A DNA stretch of 64,000 nt. Origin: Variovorax beijingensis. GTDB taxonomy: Bacteria > Pseudomonadota > Gammaproteobacteria > Burkholderiales > Burkholderiaceae_C. The stretch covers positions 248,001 through 312,000 of the forward strand of contig NZ_RXFQ01000002.1 in NCBI RefSeq assembly GCF_003951285.1, in the 5' to 3' direction. Made by a program: the position numbers and the translations under genes. Below the pieces are notes generated by a model. The model worked only from the letters and a program-made list of their open reading frames with translations. It was not told the DNA's origin and ran no database searches. This document shows positions 1 to 7,300 of the stretch, piece after piece; position 1 is the first letter of the stretch; every line of letters begins with the position of its first letter.

Positions 1-622
1 AGGGCAGGTCGCCGTGCGAGCGCAGGCGCTTGAGGCAGGCGATGACGATGTCGAGGTCTTCGGCATGGCTGAAGCTCATGATCAGCACGCGGCTGCCCGG
101 CGCGAGCGCGGCCACGGCGTCCTGCACGGGCTCGGAATGCTCGGTCTCGATCTGCGCCGGCAGCGCATCGGGAAACACGCCGTCGCGGCTGTCGATCCAG
201 CGCACCAAAAAGGGCAGGCCCGCCAGCAGCCGCGCGAGCGCGGCGCCCACGTGGCCGCCGCCGAACAGGGCCACGGGCTGGAGCTGCCCGACCAGCTCGC
301 GCTGCAGCACCGGCGCGTCGGCCGCCGTGATGCGGCGGTACGACAGAAACACCACGCCGCCGCAGCACTGACCCAGGCTCGGGCCGAGCGGATAGCGTTC
401 GATGCCGTCGATGGCGCGCCGCCCCGCGAGCAGCTCGCGCGCTTCCTGCGTGGCCTGGAATTCGAGCTGGCCGCCGCCGATGGTGCCCGTGAGCCCTTCG
501 GCCCACACCGCCATCCAGGTGCCCGCCTCGCGCGGCGCCGAGCCCTGCGTGGATTCGACGCGCACCAGCACCGCGTCTTCGCGGGCCAGGCGCGCCAGCA
601 GCTGATCGACCAAGCCGTTCAT
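1..622 (-). CDS. xdhC: XdhC, xanthine dehydrogenase maturation factor (partial, C-terminus beyond left edge)
   Basis: Reading leftward from the ATG at 622, 207 codons stay open to the window edge. Seen: an N-terminal XdhC/CoxI domain with APREAG (about 29-34), TGTIGGGQLEFQ (45-56) and the cysteine pair in LGQCCGGV (83-90), then a Rossmann-type start LFGGGHVG (119-126). Known: XdhC binds and sulfurates molybdenum cofactor and hands it to xanthine dehydrogenase. The family is about 250-300 residues, so the last quarter is missing here. xdhAB would be expected beyond the left edge (inference). It diverges from the lipoprotein gene to its right and fits the purine theme of the next genes. Confidence 0.93.
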   Translation of the reverse strand, partial: MNGLVDQLLARLAREDAVLVRVESTQGSAPREAGTWMAVWAEGLTGTIGGGQLEFQATQEARELLAGRRAIDGIERYPLGPSLGQCCGGVVFLSYRRITAADAPVLQRELVGQLQPVALFGGGHVGAALARLLAGLPFLVRWIDSRDGVFPDALPAQIETEHSEPVQDAVAALAPGSRVLIMSFSHAEDLDIVIACLKRLRSHGDLP

Positions 623-675
623 TCTCGATACCTTCGGTTGCGGGGGTGCGGATGACTCACGGTATAAACCCGGCG

Positions 676-1176
676 ATGAACCGTCAGCTTACGCCGCGCC
701 GCCTCGCCCTCCTGGCCTCTTCCCTCTGCGCCCTCTGGATCGCCGGATGCGGCACCACCGGTTCGGTGCCCGGCCAGCTCAGCAAGGCCACCGCCGACCG
801 CAGCGCCAGCGGCCCCGCGCCGCGCGCGTCGAACGCGGCCACCGCGCGCGACTACCGCCGCGACGCCGCGCGCCACATCTACGAGATCAACCGCTCGCGC
901 ATCTATGGCGGCCAGCTGCCGCCGCTGCTCTATGCCGTGGGCACGCTCCAGGTGAATCTCGATGCCGGCGGCAAGGTGGTGTCGATGCACTGGATGCGCG
1001 CACCCAAGCATGCGCCCGAGGTCATCGCCGAGATCGAACGCGCCGTGCTGCAGGCTGCACCCTTCCCCGCCGCCGCCCGCCTCGGCCCGGTCACCTGGAC
1101 CGACACCTGGCTGTGGGACAAGAGCGGACGCTTCCAGCTCGACACCCTCACCGAGGGGCAGTCCCAGGGGAATTGA
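676..1176 (+). CDS. Predicted lipoprotein with TonB-C-like domain
   Basis: A 166-residue protein. I chose the ATG at 676 rather than the in-frame ATGs upstream because it puts a basic N-terminus directly before a hydrophobic stretch and lipobox (WIAGC), as in a type II signal peptide. After a polar linker of about 50 residues, the C-terminal half (YAVGTLQVNLDAGGKVVSM onward) resembles the TonB C-terminal/energy-transducer fold: short strands with a PEVIAEIERAVLQAAPFP helix. Probably an envelope-anchored protein of unknown role. It is convergent with uraH, with only 4 bases between the stops, and diverges from xdhC. A purine link is positional only. Confidence 0.75.
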   Translation: MNRQLTPRRLALLASSLCALWIAGCGTTGSVPGQLSKATADRSASGPAPRASNAATARDYRRDAARHIYEINRSRIYGGQLPPLLYAVGTLQVNLDAGGKVVSMHWMRAPKHAPEVIAEIERAVLQAAPFPAAARLGPVTWTDTWLWDKSGRFQLDTLTEGQSQGN

Positions 1177-1180
1177 CACC

Positions 1181-1531
1181 TCAGGACCCGCGGTACGTGG
1201 AGTAGCTCCACGGGCTCACCAGCAGCGGCACGTGGTAGTGCTGGTCGGTGTGCGCCACGCCGAAGTCCAGCGACACCTTGTTCAGGAAGTTGGGCTCGGG
1301 CAGCTTCACGCCGCGCGCCCTGAAGTAGCCCGCCACGTCGAACACCAGCCGGTAGGTGCCGACCTCGAGCGAGTGGTTGTCGTAGAGCGGCGCGTCGCTG
1401 CGGCCGTCCGAATTCAGCGTGAAGCGCTTCACCAGCGTGGCGGCGTCGCCTTGGGTGGTGTACAGCGCCACCTCCATGCCGGCCGCGGGGCCGCCGTGCA
1501 TCGTGTCCAGTACGTGAGTGCTCAAGCCCAT
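1181..1531 (-). CDS. uraH: 5-hydroxyisourate hydrolase (transthyretin-like)
   Basis: A 116-residue protein, the normal length for the family. Seen: His6 in STHVLD, Arg44 in SDGR, His98 in HYHVPLL and the diagnostic C-terminal YRGS (113-116), which together form the HIU hydrolase active site. Known: it hydrolyses 5-hydroxyisourate to OHCU, the first step after urate oxidation. The ATG at 1531 follows a good GGAG; longer upstream reading in this frame runs into the divergent gntR gene. It faces away from gntR across an 81-base region that holds a TGTATACA palindrome, so both genes probably share control. The next pathway enzyme, OHCU decarboxylase, is fused to AllC at 3264. Confidence 0.95.
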   Translation of the reverse strand: MGLSTHVLDTMHGGPAAGMEVALYTTQGDAATLVKRFTLNSDGRSDAPLYDNHSLEVGTYRLVFDVAGYFRARGVKLPEPNFLNKVSLDFGVAHTDQHYHVPLLVSPWSYSTYRGS

Positions 1532-1583
1532 GGGGCGCTCCTTCGAAGATCGATCTGCTGCGGGAAATTCCGGTGGACAAAAG

Positions 1584-1591
1584 TGTATACA
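1584..1591. promoter_or_regulatory. TGTATACA palindrome between uraH and gntR (putative GntR operator)
   Basis: A perfect 8-bp palindrome in the short divergent region, 22 bases before the gntR ATG. The same octamer occurs upstream of the NCS1 gene (11155-11162) and the NCS2 gene (17578-17585). The match with the 17578 site continues rightward (TGTATACAGTT in both). FadR-type GntR proteins are known to bind short palindromes of this type. Assignment to the adjacent GntR is inference. Confidence 0.7.
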
Positions 1592-1612
1592 GTTACCGGC
1601 TTTGGGTCTATC

Positions 1613-2287
1613 ATGAAAAACATGGAGTCCTCCACCACCCGTTCGATCGTCGACGCGCTCACCAAGGCGATCGTCGACCACCGGCTGCAGCCCGGCACCA
1701 AGCTGGCCGAGCAGAAGCTGGCCGACCACTTCGGCGTGTCGCGCACGCTGGTGCGCCAGGCGCTGTTCCAGCTGTCGCAGAACAAGCTCATTCGCCTGGA
1801 GCCCGCGCGCGGCGCCTTCGTGGCGGCCCCGGCCGTCGACGAGGCCAGGCAGGTTTTCGCGGTGCGCCGCATGCTCGAGGCCGAGATGACGCGCGAGTTC
1901 GTACGCACCGTCACGCCGGCCAAGATCAAGGCGCTCAAGGAGCACGTGGCGCTCGAAAAGTCGGCCGTGTCGGGCGAGGACATATCCGGGCGCACCGAGC
2001 TGCTCGGCGACTTCCACGTGCGCATGGCCGAACTCATGGGCAACCAGGTGCTGGCGCAGATCCTCGGCGAGCTGATCTCGCGCTGCGCCCTCATCACGCT
2101 CATGTACCAGAGCACCAGCGCGGCCGAGCACTCCAATGACGAGCACGCCGACATCGTGAAGGCGCTGGCCGCGCGCGACGAGGAGCGCGCCGTGCGCCTC
2201 ATGACCGAACACCTGGAGCACGTCGAGGCCAACCTCACGTTCGACCGCAAGGTGCCCACCAACGACATCTCTCTCGCGCTGTCCTGA
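1613..2287 (+). CDS. GntR/FCD-family regulator of purine catabolism
   Basis: 224 residues: an N-terminal winged helix-turn-helix (about 10-75, recognition region FGVSRTLVRQALFQL) and a C-terminal FCD ligand-binding domain (about 85-215, with the FHVRMAELMGN and EHADIVKAL signatures). The ATG at 1613 is used; a second ATG three codons on is possible. It is first in a tight same-strand run gntR-puuE-uraD/allC-M20 (8-base gap, then overlapping stops and starts). Its own promoter contains a TGTATACA palindrome, which suggests autoregulation and control of the ureide genes. It is close in style to the second GntR at 13548 (AREVFAVRRILESE versus ARQVFAVRRMLEAE), so the two may recognise similar sites. 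Confidence 0.88.
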   Translation: MKNMESSTTRSIVDALTKAIVDHRLQPGTKLAEQKLADHFGVSRTLVRQALFQLSQNKLIRLEPARGAFVAAPAVDEARQVFAVRRMLEAEMTREFVRTVTPAKIKALKEHVALEKSAVSGEDISGRTELLGDFHVRMAELMGNQVLAQILGELISRCALITLMYQSTSAAEHSNDEHADIVKALAARDEERAVRLMTEHLEHVEANLTFDRKVPTNDISLALS

Positions 2288-2295
2288 TCCACGCC

Positions 2296-3267
2296 ATGAC
2301 CGTCTACGACACCACCCTGCCCTACCCGCGCGACCTCGTCGGCTACGGCCGCAATCCGCCCCACGCCCAATGGCCGGGCGGCGCGCGCATCGCGGTGCAG
2401 TTCGTCCTCAACTATGAAGAGGGCGGCGAGAACGCCACGCTGCACGGCGACGCGGGCTCCGAACAGTTCCTTTCCGAGATGTTCAATCCGGCGAGCTTTC
2501 CGGACCGGCACATCAGCATGGAAGGCATCTACGAATACGGCTCGCGCGCCGGCGTCTGGCGCATCCTGCGCGAGTTCGAGAAGCGCGGCCTGCCGCTCAC
2601 CGTGTTCGGCGTGGGCATGGCGCTGGCACGCTACCCCGAGCTGGCCGCGGCCTTCAAGGAGCTGGGCCACGAGATCGCCTGCCACGGCTGGCGCTGGATC
2701 CACTACCAGAACCTCGACGAAGCCACCGAGCGCGAGCACATGCGCCTGGGCATGGAGGCGATTGAAAAGCTCACGGGCGAGCGCGCCCTGGGCTGGTACA
2801 CCGGCCGCGACAGCCCGCGCACGCGCCGCCTCGTGGCCGACTACGGCGGCTTCGAGTACGACAGCGACTACTACGGCGACGACCTGCCGCTCTGGATGAA
2901 GGTGCAGAAGACCGACGGCACCGTGGTGCCGCAGCTCATCGTGCCCTACACGCTCGACTGCAACGACATGCGCTTTGCGCTGCCGCAGGGCTACTCGCAT
3001 GCCGACCCGTTCTTCCAGTACATGAAGGACAGCTTCGACGCGCTCTATGCCGAAGGCGACCCTCAGGGCGACAACTGCCCCAAGATGATGAGCATCGGCA
3101 TGCACTGCCGCCTGCTCGGGCGGCCCGGCCGCATCACCGCGCTGCAGCGCTTTCTCGATCACATCGGCCAGCACGAGGGCGTGTGGGTCTGCCGGCGCGT
3201 GGACATCGCGCGCCACTGGAAGCAGGCGCATCCCTTCGAAACGGCCGCCACCGGAGACCCGTCATGA
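2296..3267 (+). CDS. puuE: Allantoinase, polysaccharide-deacetylase family (PuuE)
   Basis: 323 residues, the usual PuuE length. Seen: the start YPRDLVGYGRNPP, then NYEEGGENATLHGD, a NodB-type barrel core with HEIACHGWRWIHYQ, and GWYTGRDSPRTRRL, the run typical of PuuE-type allantoinases. Known: it hydrolyses allantoin to allantoate and, unlike classical amidohydrolase allantoinases, belongs to the NodB/polysaccharide-deacetylase fold. The stop overlaps the start of the following uraD-allC gene (ATGA), so translation is probably coupled. With the racemase at 12761 and permease at 11242, the window encodes uptake and ring opening of allantoin. Confidence 0.94.
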   Translation: MTVYDTTLPYPRDLVGYGRNPPHAQWPGGARIAVQFVLNYEEGGENATLHGDAGSEQFLSEMFNPASFPDRHISMEGIYEYGSRAGVWRILREFEKRGLPLTVFGVGMALARYPELAAAFKELGHEIACHGWRWIHYQNLDEATEREHMRLGMEAIEKLTGERALGWYTGRDSPRTRRLVADYGGFEYDSDYYGDDLPLWMKVQKTDGTVVPQLIVPYTLDCNDMRFALPQGYSHADPFFQYMKDSFDALYAEGDPQGDNCPKMMSIGMHCRLLGRPGRITALQRFLDHIGQHEGVWVCRRVDIARHWKQAHPFETAATGDPS

Positions 3268-5042
3268 GCCTGACCCTCGACCAACTGAACGCAGCAACGC
3301 CGGGCGATGCCCTGGCGCTGCTCGACGGCACCTACGAACATTCGCCGTGGATCGCCGAGCGTGCGCTCGCGGCACGCCCGTTCCGCTCGCTCGCACACCT
3401 GAAGCATGCGCTCGTGCAGGCGGTGGCCGCTGCCTCGGCCGACGAAAAGCTGGGCCTGATCCGCGCCCACCCGGAGCTCGCGGGCAAGGCCATGGTCAGC
3501 AAGACGCTCACGGCCGAGTCGACCCATGAGCAGGGCAAGGCCGGCCTCACCGACTGCACGCCGGAAGAGTTCGCGAAGATCCAGCAGCTCAACGCCGACT
3601 ACAACGCGAAGTTCGGCTTCCCGTTCATCCTGGCGGTGCGCGGGCCGCGCGGCACCGGGCTTTCGAAGCGCGAGATCATCGACACCTTCGAGCGCCGGCT
3701 GCACCATCACCCGGACTTCGAGCTTGGCGAGGCGCTGCGCAACATCCACCGCATCGCCGAGATCCGGCTCGACGACAAGTTCGGCGCCGACGTCTCGCTT
3801 GGCAACGACGTCTGGGACTGGCAGGAAGCGCTCTCGGTGCACACCGACCCGGGCTACGCCGAGAAGGGCCAGCTCACCGTCACCTACCTGACCGATGCGC
3901 ACCGCGCCTGCGCCGCACAGATCTCGGGCCTGATGCGCGACTGCGGCTTCGACTCGGTGCACATCGATGCGGTCGGCAACGTGGTCGGCCGCTACGAAGG
4001 CACCACGTCCGATGCGAAGGCGCTGCTCACCGGCTCGCACTACGACACCGTGCGCAACGGCGGCAAGTACGACGGCCGCCTGGGCATCTTCGTGCCGATC
4101 GCCTGCGTGCGCGAACTCAAGCGCCAGGGCCGACGCCTGCCGTTCGCGTTCGAGGTGGTGGGCTTTGCCGAAGAGGAAGGGCAGCGCTACAAGGCCACCT
4201 TCCTGGGATCGGGCGCGCTCATCGGCCATTTCGATCCGCGCTGGCTCGACCAGAAGGACGCCGACGGCATCACGATGCGCGAGGCCATGCGGCATGCCGG
4301 CCTCGATGAAGCCGAGATTCCCAAGATCCAGCGCGACCCGGCCCGCTACCTCGGCTTCGTCGAGGTGCACATCGAGCAGGGCCCGGTGCTGACCGAGCTC
4401 GACATCCCCCTTGGGATCGTCACCTCCATCAACGGCGGTGTACGCTACGTGGGCGAGATGATCGGCATGGCCAGCCACGCCGGCACCACGCCGATGGGCC
4501 GGCGCCGCGATGCCGCCGCCGCAGTGGCCGAACTGATTCTCTTCGCCGAGCAGCGCGCGGCAAAGGACGGCGACTCCGTCGCCACCGTGGGCATGCTCGA
4601 AGTGCCCAGCGGCTCGATCAACGTGGTGCCCGGACGCTGCAAGTTCAGCCTGGACATCCGCGCGCCCAACGATCCGCAGCGCGACGCCGTGGTGCGCGAC
4701 GTGCTGGCCGCGCTGCAGGAAATTGCCGACCGGCGCGGCGTGCGCTTCGTCATCGAGGAAGCCATGCGCGCCGCCGCCGCGCCGAGCGCGCCCGCATGGC
4801 AGCAGCGCTGGGAAAAGGCCGTCGAATCGCTCGGCGTGCCGCTCTTTCGCATGCCCAGCGGCGCCGGCCACGACGCGATGAAGCTGCACGAGGTCATGCC
4901 ACAGGCCATGCTCTTCGTGCGCGGCATCAACTCGGGCATCAGCCACAACCCGCTCGAATCGAGCACCAACGACGACATCCAGCTCGCGGTGCAGGCCTTC
5001 CAGCTGCTGCTGGACAACCTCGCCGCCGAACAAGCCCACTGA
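3264..5042 (+). CDS. Bifunctional OHCU decarboxylase / allantoate amidohydrolase (UraD-AllC fusion)
   Basis: 592 residues from the ATG at 3264, which overlaps the puuE stop. Residues 1-170 are an OHCU decarboxylase: catalytic His69 in RAHPELAGK, then FGFPFILAVRGP (118-129). Residues about 180-590 are an M20-family allantoate amidohydrolase/carbamoylase: metal-site GSHYDTV (257-263) and GKYDG (267-271), FAEEEGQRY, HIEQGPVL, and the late GAGHDAM. One polypeptide thus carries two non-adjacent pathway steps that flank the allantoinase step: OHCU to allantoin, and allantoate to ureidoglycine/ureidoglycolate. The linker is short. Both domains look intact. Which ureido product is released cannot be read from sequence. 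Confidence 0.93.
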   Translation: MSLTLDQLNAATPGDALALLDGTYEHSPWIAERALAARPFRSLAHLKHALVQAVAAASADEKLGLIRAHPELAGKAMVSKTLTAESTHEQGKAGLTDCTPEEFAKIQQLNADYNAKFGFPFILAVRGPRGTGLSKREIIDTFERRLHHHPDFELGEALRNIHRIAEIRLDDKFGADVSLGNDVWDWQEALSVHTDPGYAEKGQLTVTYLTDAHRACAAQISGLMRDCGFDSVHIDAVGNVVGRYEGTTSDAKALLTGSHYDTVRNGGKYDGRLGIFVPIACVRELKRQGRRLPFAFEVVGFAEEEGQRYKATFLGSGALIGHFDPRWLDQKDADGITMREAMRHAGLDEAEIPKIQRDPARYLGFVEVHIEQGPVLTELDIPLGIVTSINGGVRYVGEMIGMASHAGTTPMGRRRDAAAAVAELILFAEQRAAKDGDSVATVGMLEVPSGSINVVPGRCKFSLDIRAPNDPQRDAVVRDVLAALQEIADRRGVRFVIEEAMRAAAAPSAPAWQQRWEKAVESLGVPLFRMPSGAGHDAMKLHEVMPQAMLFVRGINSGISHNPLESSTNDDIQLAVQAFQLLLDNLAAEQAH

Positions 5043-5053
5043 AAAGAAAAACC

Positions 5054-6289
5054 ATGACCGACTACGCCAAGCTCGACGCCTGGATCGACGCCCACTTCGA
5101 CGAGGAAGTGCAGTTCCTGCAGCAACTGGTGCAGGTGCCCACCGACACGCCGCCCGGCAACAACGCGCCGCACGCCGAGCGCACCGCCGAGCTGCTGAAG
5201 GACTTCGGCCTGGACGCCGAAAAGCACGCCGTGCCGGAACAGGAAGTGAAGGACTACGGCCTCGAGTCGATCACCAACCTGATCGTGCGCCGCAAGTACG
5301 GCAAGGACGTCGACGGTGGCCGCACCGTGGCCCTGAACGCCCACGGCGACGTGGTGCCCCCGGGCGAAGGCTGGACGCACGACCCCTACGGCGGCGAGAT
5401 TGCCGACGGCAGCCTCTACGGCCGCGCGGCCGCCGTGAGCAAGAGCGACTTCGCGAGCTTCACCTTCGCGCTGCGCGCGCTCGAAGCCGTGGCCAGGCCC
5501 GCCAAGGGCAGCGTCGAGCTGCACTTCACCTACGACGAGGAATTCGGTGGCATCCTCGGTCCGGGCTGGCTGCTCAAGCAGGGCCTGACCAAGCCCGACC
5601 TGATGATCGCAGCCGGCTTCAGCTACGAAGTGGTCACCGCGCACAACGGCTGCCTGCAGATGGAAGTGACGGTGCACGGCAAGATGGCGCATGCGGCCAT
5701 CCCCACCACCGGCGTCGATGCGCTGCAGGGCGCGGTGAAGATCCTCAATGCGCTCTATGCGCAGAACACGCTCTACCAGCAGGTGACGTCGAGTGTCGAG
5801 GGCATCACGCACCCTTACCTCAACGTCGGCCGCATCGAAGGCGGCACCAACACCAACGTGGTGCCCGGCAAGGTACTGTTCAAGCTCGACCGCCGCATGA
5901 TCCCCGAGGAGAACCCGGTCGAGGTCGAAGCCACGATCCGCAAGGTGATCGCGGATGCCGCGGCCGAGAGCGCCGGCATCACGGTGGAGATCAAGCGCCT
6001 GCTGCTCGCCAATTCGATGAAGCCGCTGGCCGGCAACAAGCCGCTGGTCGATGCGATCCAGAAGCACGGCCAGGAAGTGTTCGGCGAGCCGATCAAGGCC
6101 ATGGGCACGCCGCTGTACACCGACGTGCGCCTCTACGGCGAAGCCGGCATTCCGGGCGTGATCTACGGCGCCGGCCCGCGCACCGTGCTCGAATCGCACG
6201 CCAAGCGCAGCGACGAGCGCGTGGTGCTCGAAGACCTGCGCCGCGCCACCAAGGTGATCGCGCGCACGCTGAGCGACCTGCTGGCCTGA
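5054..6289 (+). CDS. M20-family metallopeptidase/amidohydrolase in the ureide operon
   Basis: 411 residues, an ArgE/DapE/ACY1-type M20 hydrolase. Seen: LNAHGDVVPPG (first metal site), a Tyr-Asp-Glu-Glu catalytic/metal region (YDEEFGG), the lid domain with MEVTVHGKMAHAAIPTTGVDAL, and a late GAGP...ESHAKRSDE with the terminal His ligand. ATG at 5054 with an AAAGAAAA purine run; 11 bases after uraD-allC, so co-transcribed. Known: M20 enzymes deacylate amino acids or hydrolyse carbamoyl/ureido groups. Position suggests a step after allantoate, such as hydrolysis of ureidoglycolate or ureidoglycine, a function otherwise missing from this cluster. That is inference; a general N-acyl-amino-acid hydrolase is the alternative. 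Confidence 0.85.
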   Translation: MTDYAKLDAWIDAHFDEEVQFLQQLVQVPTDTPPGNNAPHAERTAELLKDFGLDAEKHAVPEQEVKDYGLESITNLIVRRKYGKDVDGGRTVALNAHGDVVPPGEGWTHDPYGGEIADGSLYGRAAAVSKSDFASFTFALRALEAVARPAKGSVELHFTYDEEFGGILGPGWLLKQGLTKPDLMIAAGFSYEVVTAHNGCLQMEVTVHGKMAHAAIPTTGVDALQGAVKILNALYAQNTLYQQVTSSVEGITHPYLNVGRIEGGTNTNVVPGKVLFKLDRRMIPEENPVEVEATIRKVIADAAAESAGITVEIKRLLLANSMKPLAGNKPLVDAIQKHGQEVFGEPIKAMGTPLYTDVRLYGEAGIPGVIYGAGPRTVLESHAKRSDERVVLEDLRRATKVIARTLSDLLA

Positions 6290-6306
6290 TCCGAAGCGGC
6301 AAGCGG

Positions 6307-6323
6307 CGCCCGCGTTGCGGGCG
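6307..6323 (+). terminator. GC hairpin after the ureide operon (weak terminator candidate)
   Basis: CGCCCGC and GCGGGCG separated by GTT form a perfect 7-bp stem 18 bases after the M20 stop. No T-run follows, so intrinsic termination is uncertain. It may only attenuate read-through into the hydrolase gene 57 bases on. Confidence 0.35.
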
Positions 6324-6379
6324 TCCGACGCCGCACATCAGTCGCCGCCTACAACCGCCCGTGCGCGCCGGCGCGCAGC

Positions 6380-7300
6380 ATGGGCCGCATGACCGAACGC
6401 AGTTCCACGCCCACCTTCACGGCCGATGCCCATGCGGCCGCGCATCGCTTCGCCGACGTCGACGGGATGCAGATCTTCTACCGCGAAGCCGGCCCGCGCG
6501 ACGCGCCGGTGCTGCTGCTGCCGCACGGCTATCCATGCTCGTCGTTCCAGTACCGCCGGCTCATGCCCATGCTGGCGGACCGGTGGCGCCTGGTGGCGCC
6601 GGACTACCCGGGCTTCGGCCTCAGCGATACGCCGCCGGCCGAGACCTTCGGCTTCGACTTCGATGCCTATGCAGGTTTTCTGGAGGCCTTCTGCCGCAAG
6701 CTGGGCCTTGATCGCTATGCGCTCTACCTGCACGACTACGGTTCGCAGATCGGCCTGCGCCTGGCCATCCGCCATCCGGAGCGCGTGGCCGCGCTGATCA
6801 TCCAGAACGGCGACATCTACGAAGACACGCTCGGCCCCAAGTACCGCGCCATCCAGGCCTTCTGGCGCGATCCGTCGGCCAGCAACCGCGCGGTGCTCGA
6901 GAAGGCGGTGAACGAAGAGGGATTCCGCGCCGAGTTCGTCGGCGAGGTCCCCGAGGCCCAGGCCGCGCAGATTCCGCCTGACCTGTGGAAGCTCCACTGG
7001 CCATTGATGAACACGCCGCAGCGCAAGGAACTCGCGCGCCAGCTGATGGAGGGCCTGAAGCAGAACCTCGAATGGTTTCCGCGCTACCAGGCCTACCTGC
7101 GGGAGCACCAGCCGCCCGCGCTCATTGTCTGGGGGCCGAACGACGGCTACATGCCCGAGGCCTCCGCGCGCGCCTACCTGCGCGACCTTCCAAAGGCCGA
7201 GCTGGTGCTGACCGACGGCGGCCACTGGCTGCTCGAGACGCACCTCGCGCAGGTGGTGCCGGTCATACGGCGCTTCCTGTCCGCGGTCCACTCGCGCTGA
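6380..7300 (+). CDS. Alpha/beta hydrolase with Asp nucleophile (haloalkane dehalogenase/epoxide hydrolase-like)
   Basis: 306 residues (ATG 6380; the ATG at 6389 is equally possible). Seen: oxyanion motif HGYPCSS (about 50-56), nucleophile-elbow LHDYGSQIG with Asp in place of Ser (about 116-124), WGPNDGYMPE for the acid region and GGHWLLE for the catalytic His. Known: HDxG elbows with HGxP mark haloalkane dehalogenases, fluoroacetate dehalogenases and epoxide hydrolases, which use an Asp ester intermediate. It follows the ureide operon after a hairpin and overlaps the end of the convergent aminotransferase gene by 38 bases. The substrate cannot be told from sequence. Confidence 0.85.
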   Translation: MGRMTERSSTPTFTADAHAAAHRFADVDGMQIFYREAGPRDAPVLLLPHGYPCSSFQYRRLMPMLADRWRLVAPDYPGFGLSDTPPAETFGFDFDAYAGFLEAFCRKLGLDRYALYLHDYGSQIGLRLAIRHPERVAALIIQNGDIYEDTLGPKYRAIQAFWRDPSASNRAVLEKAVNEEGFRAEFVGEVPEAQAAQIPPDLWKLHWPLMNTPQRKELARQLMEGLKQNLEWFPRYQAYLREHQPPALIVWGPNDGYMPEASARAYLRDLPKAELVLTDGGHWLLETHLAQVVPVIRRFLSAVHSR

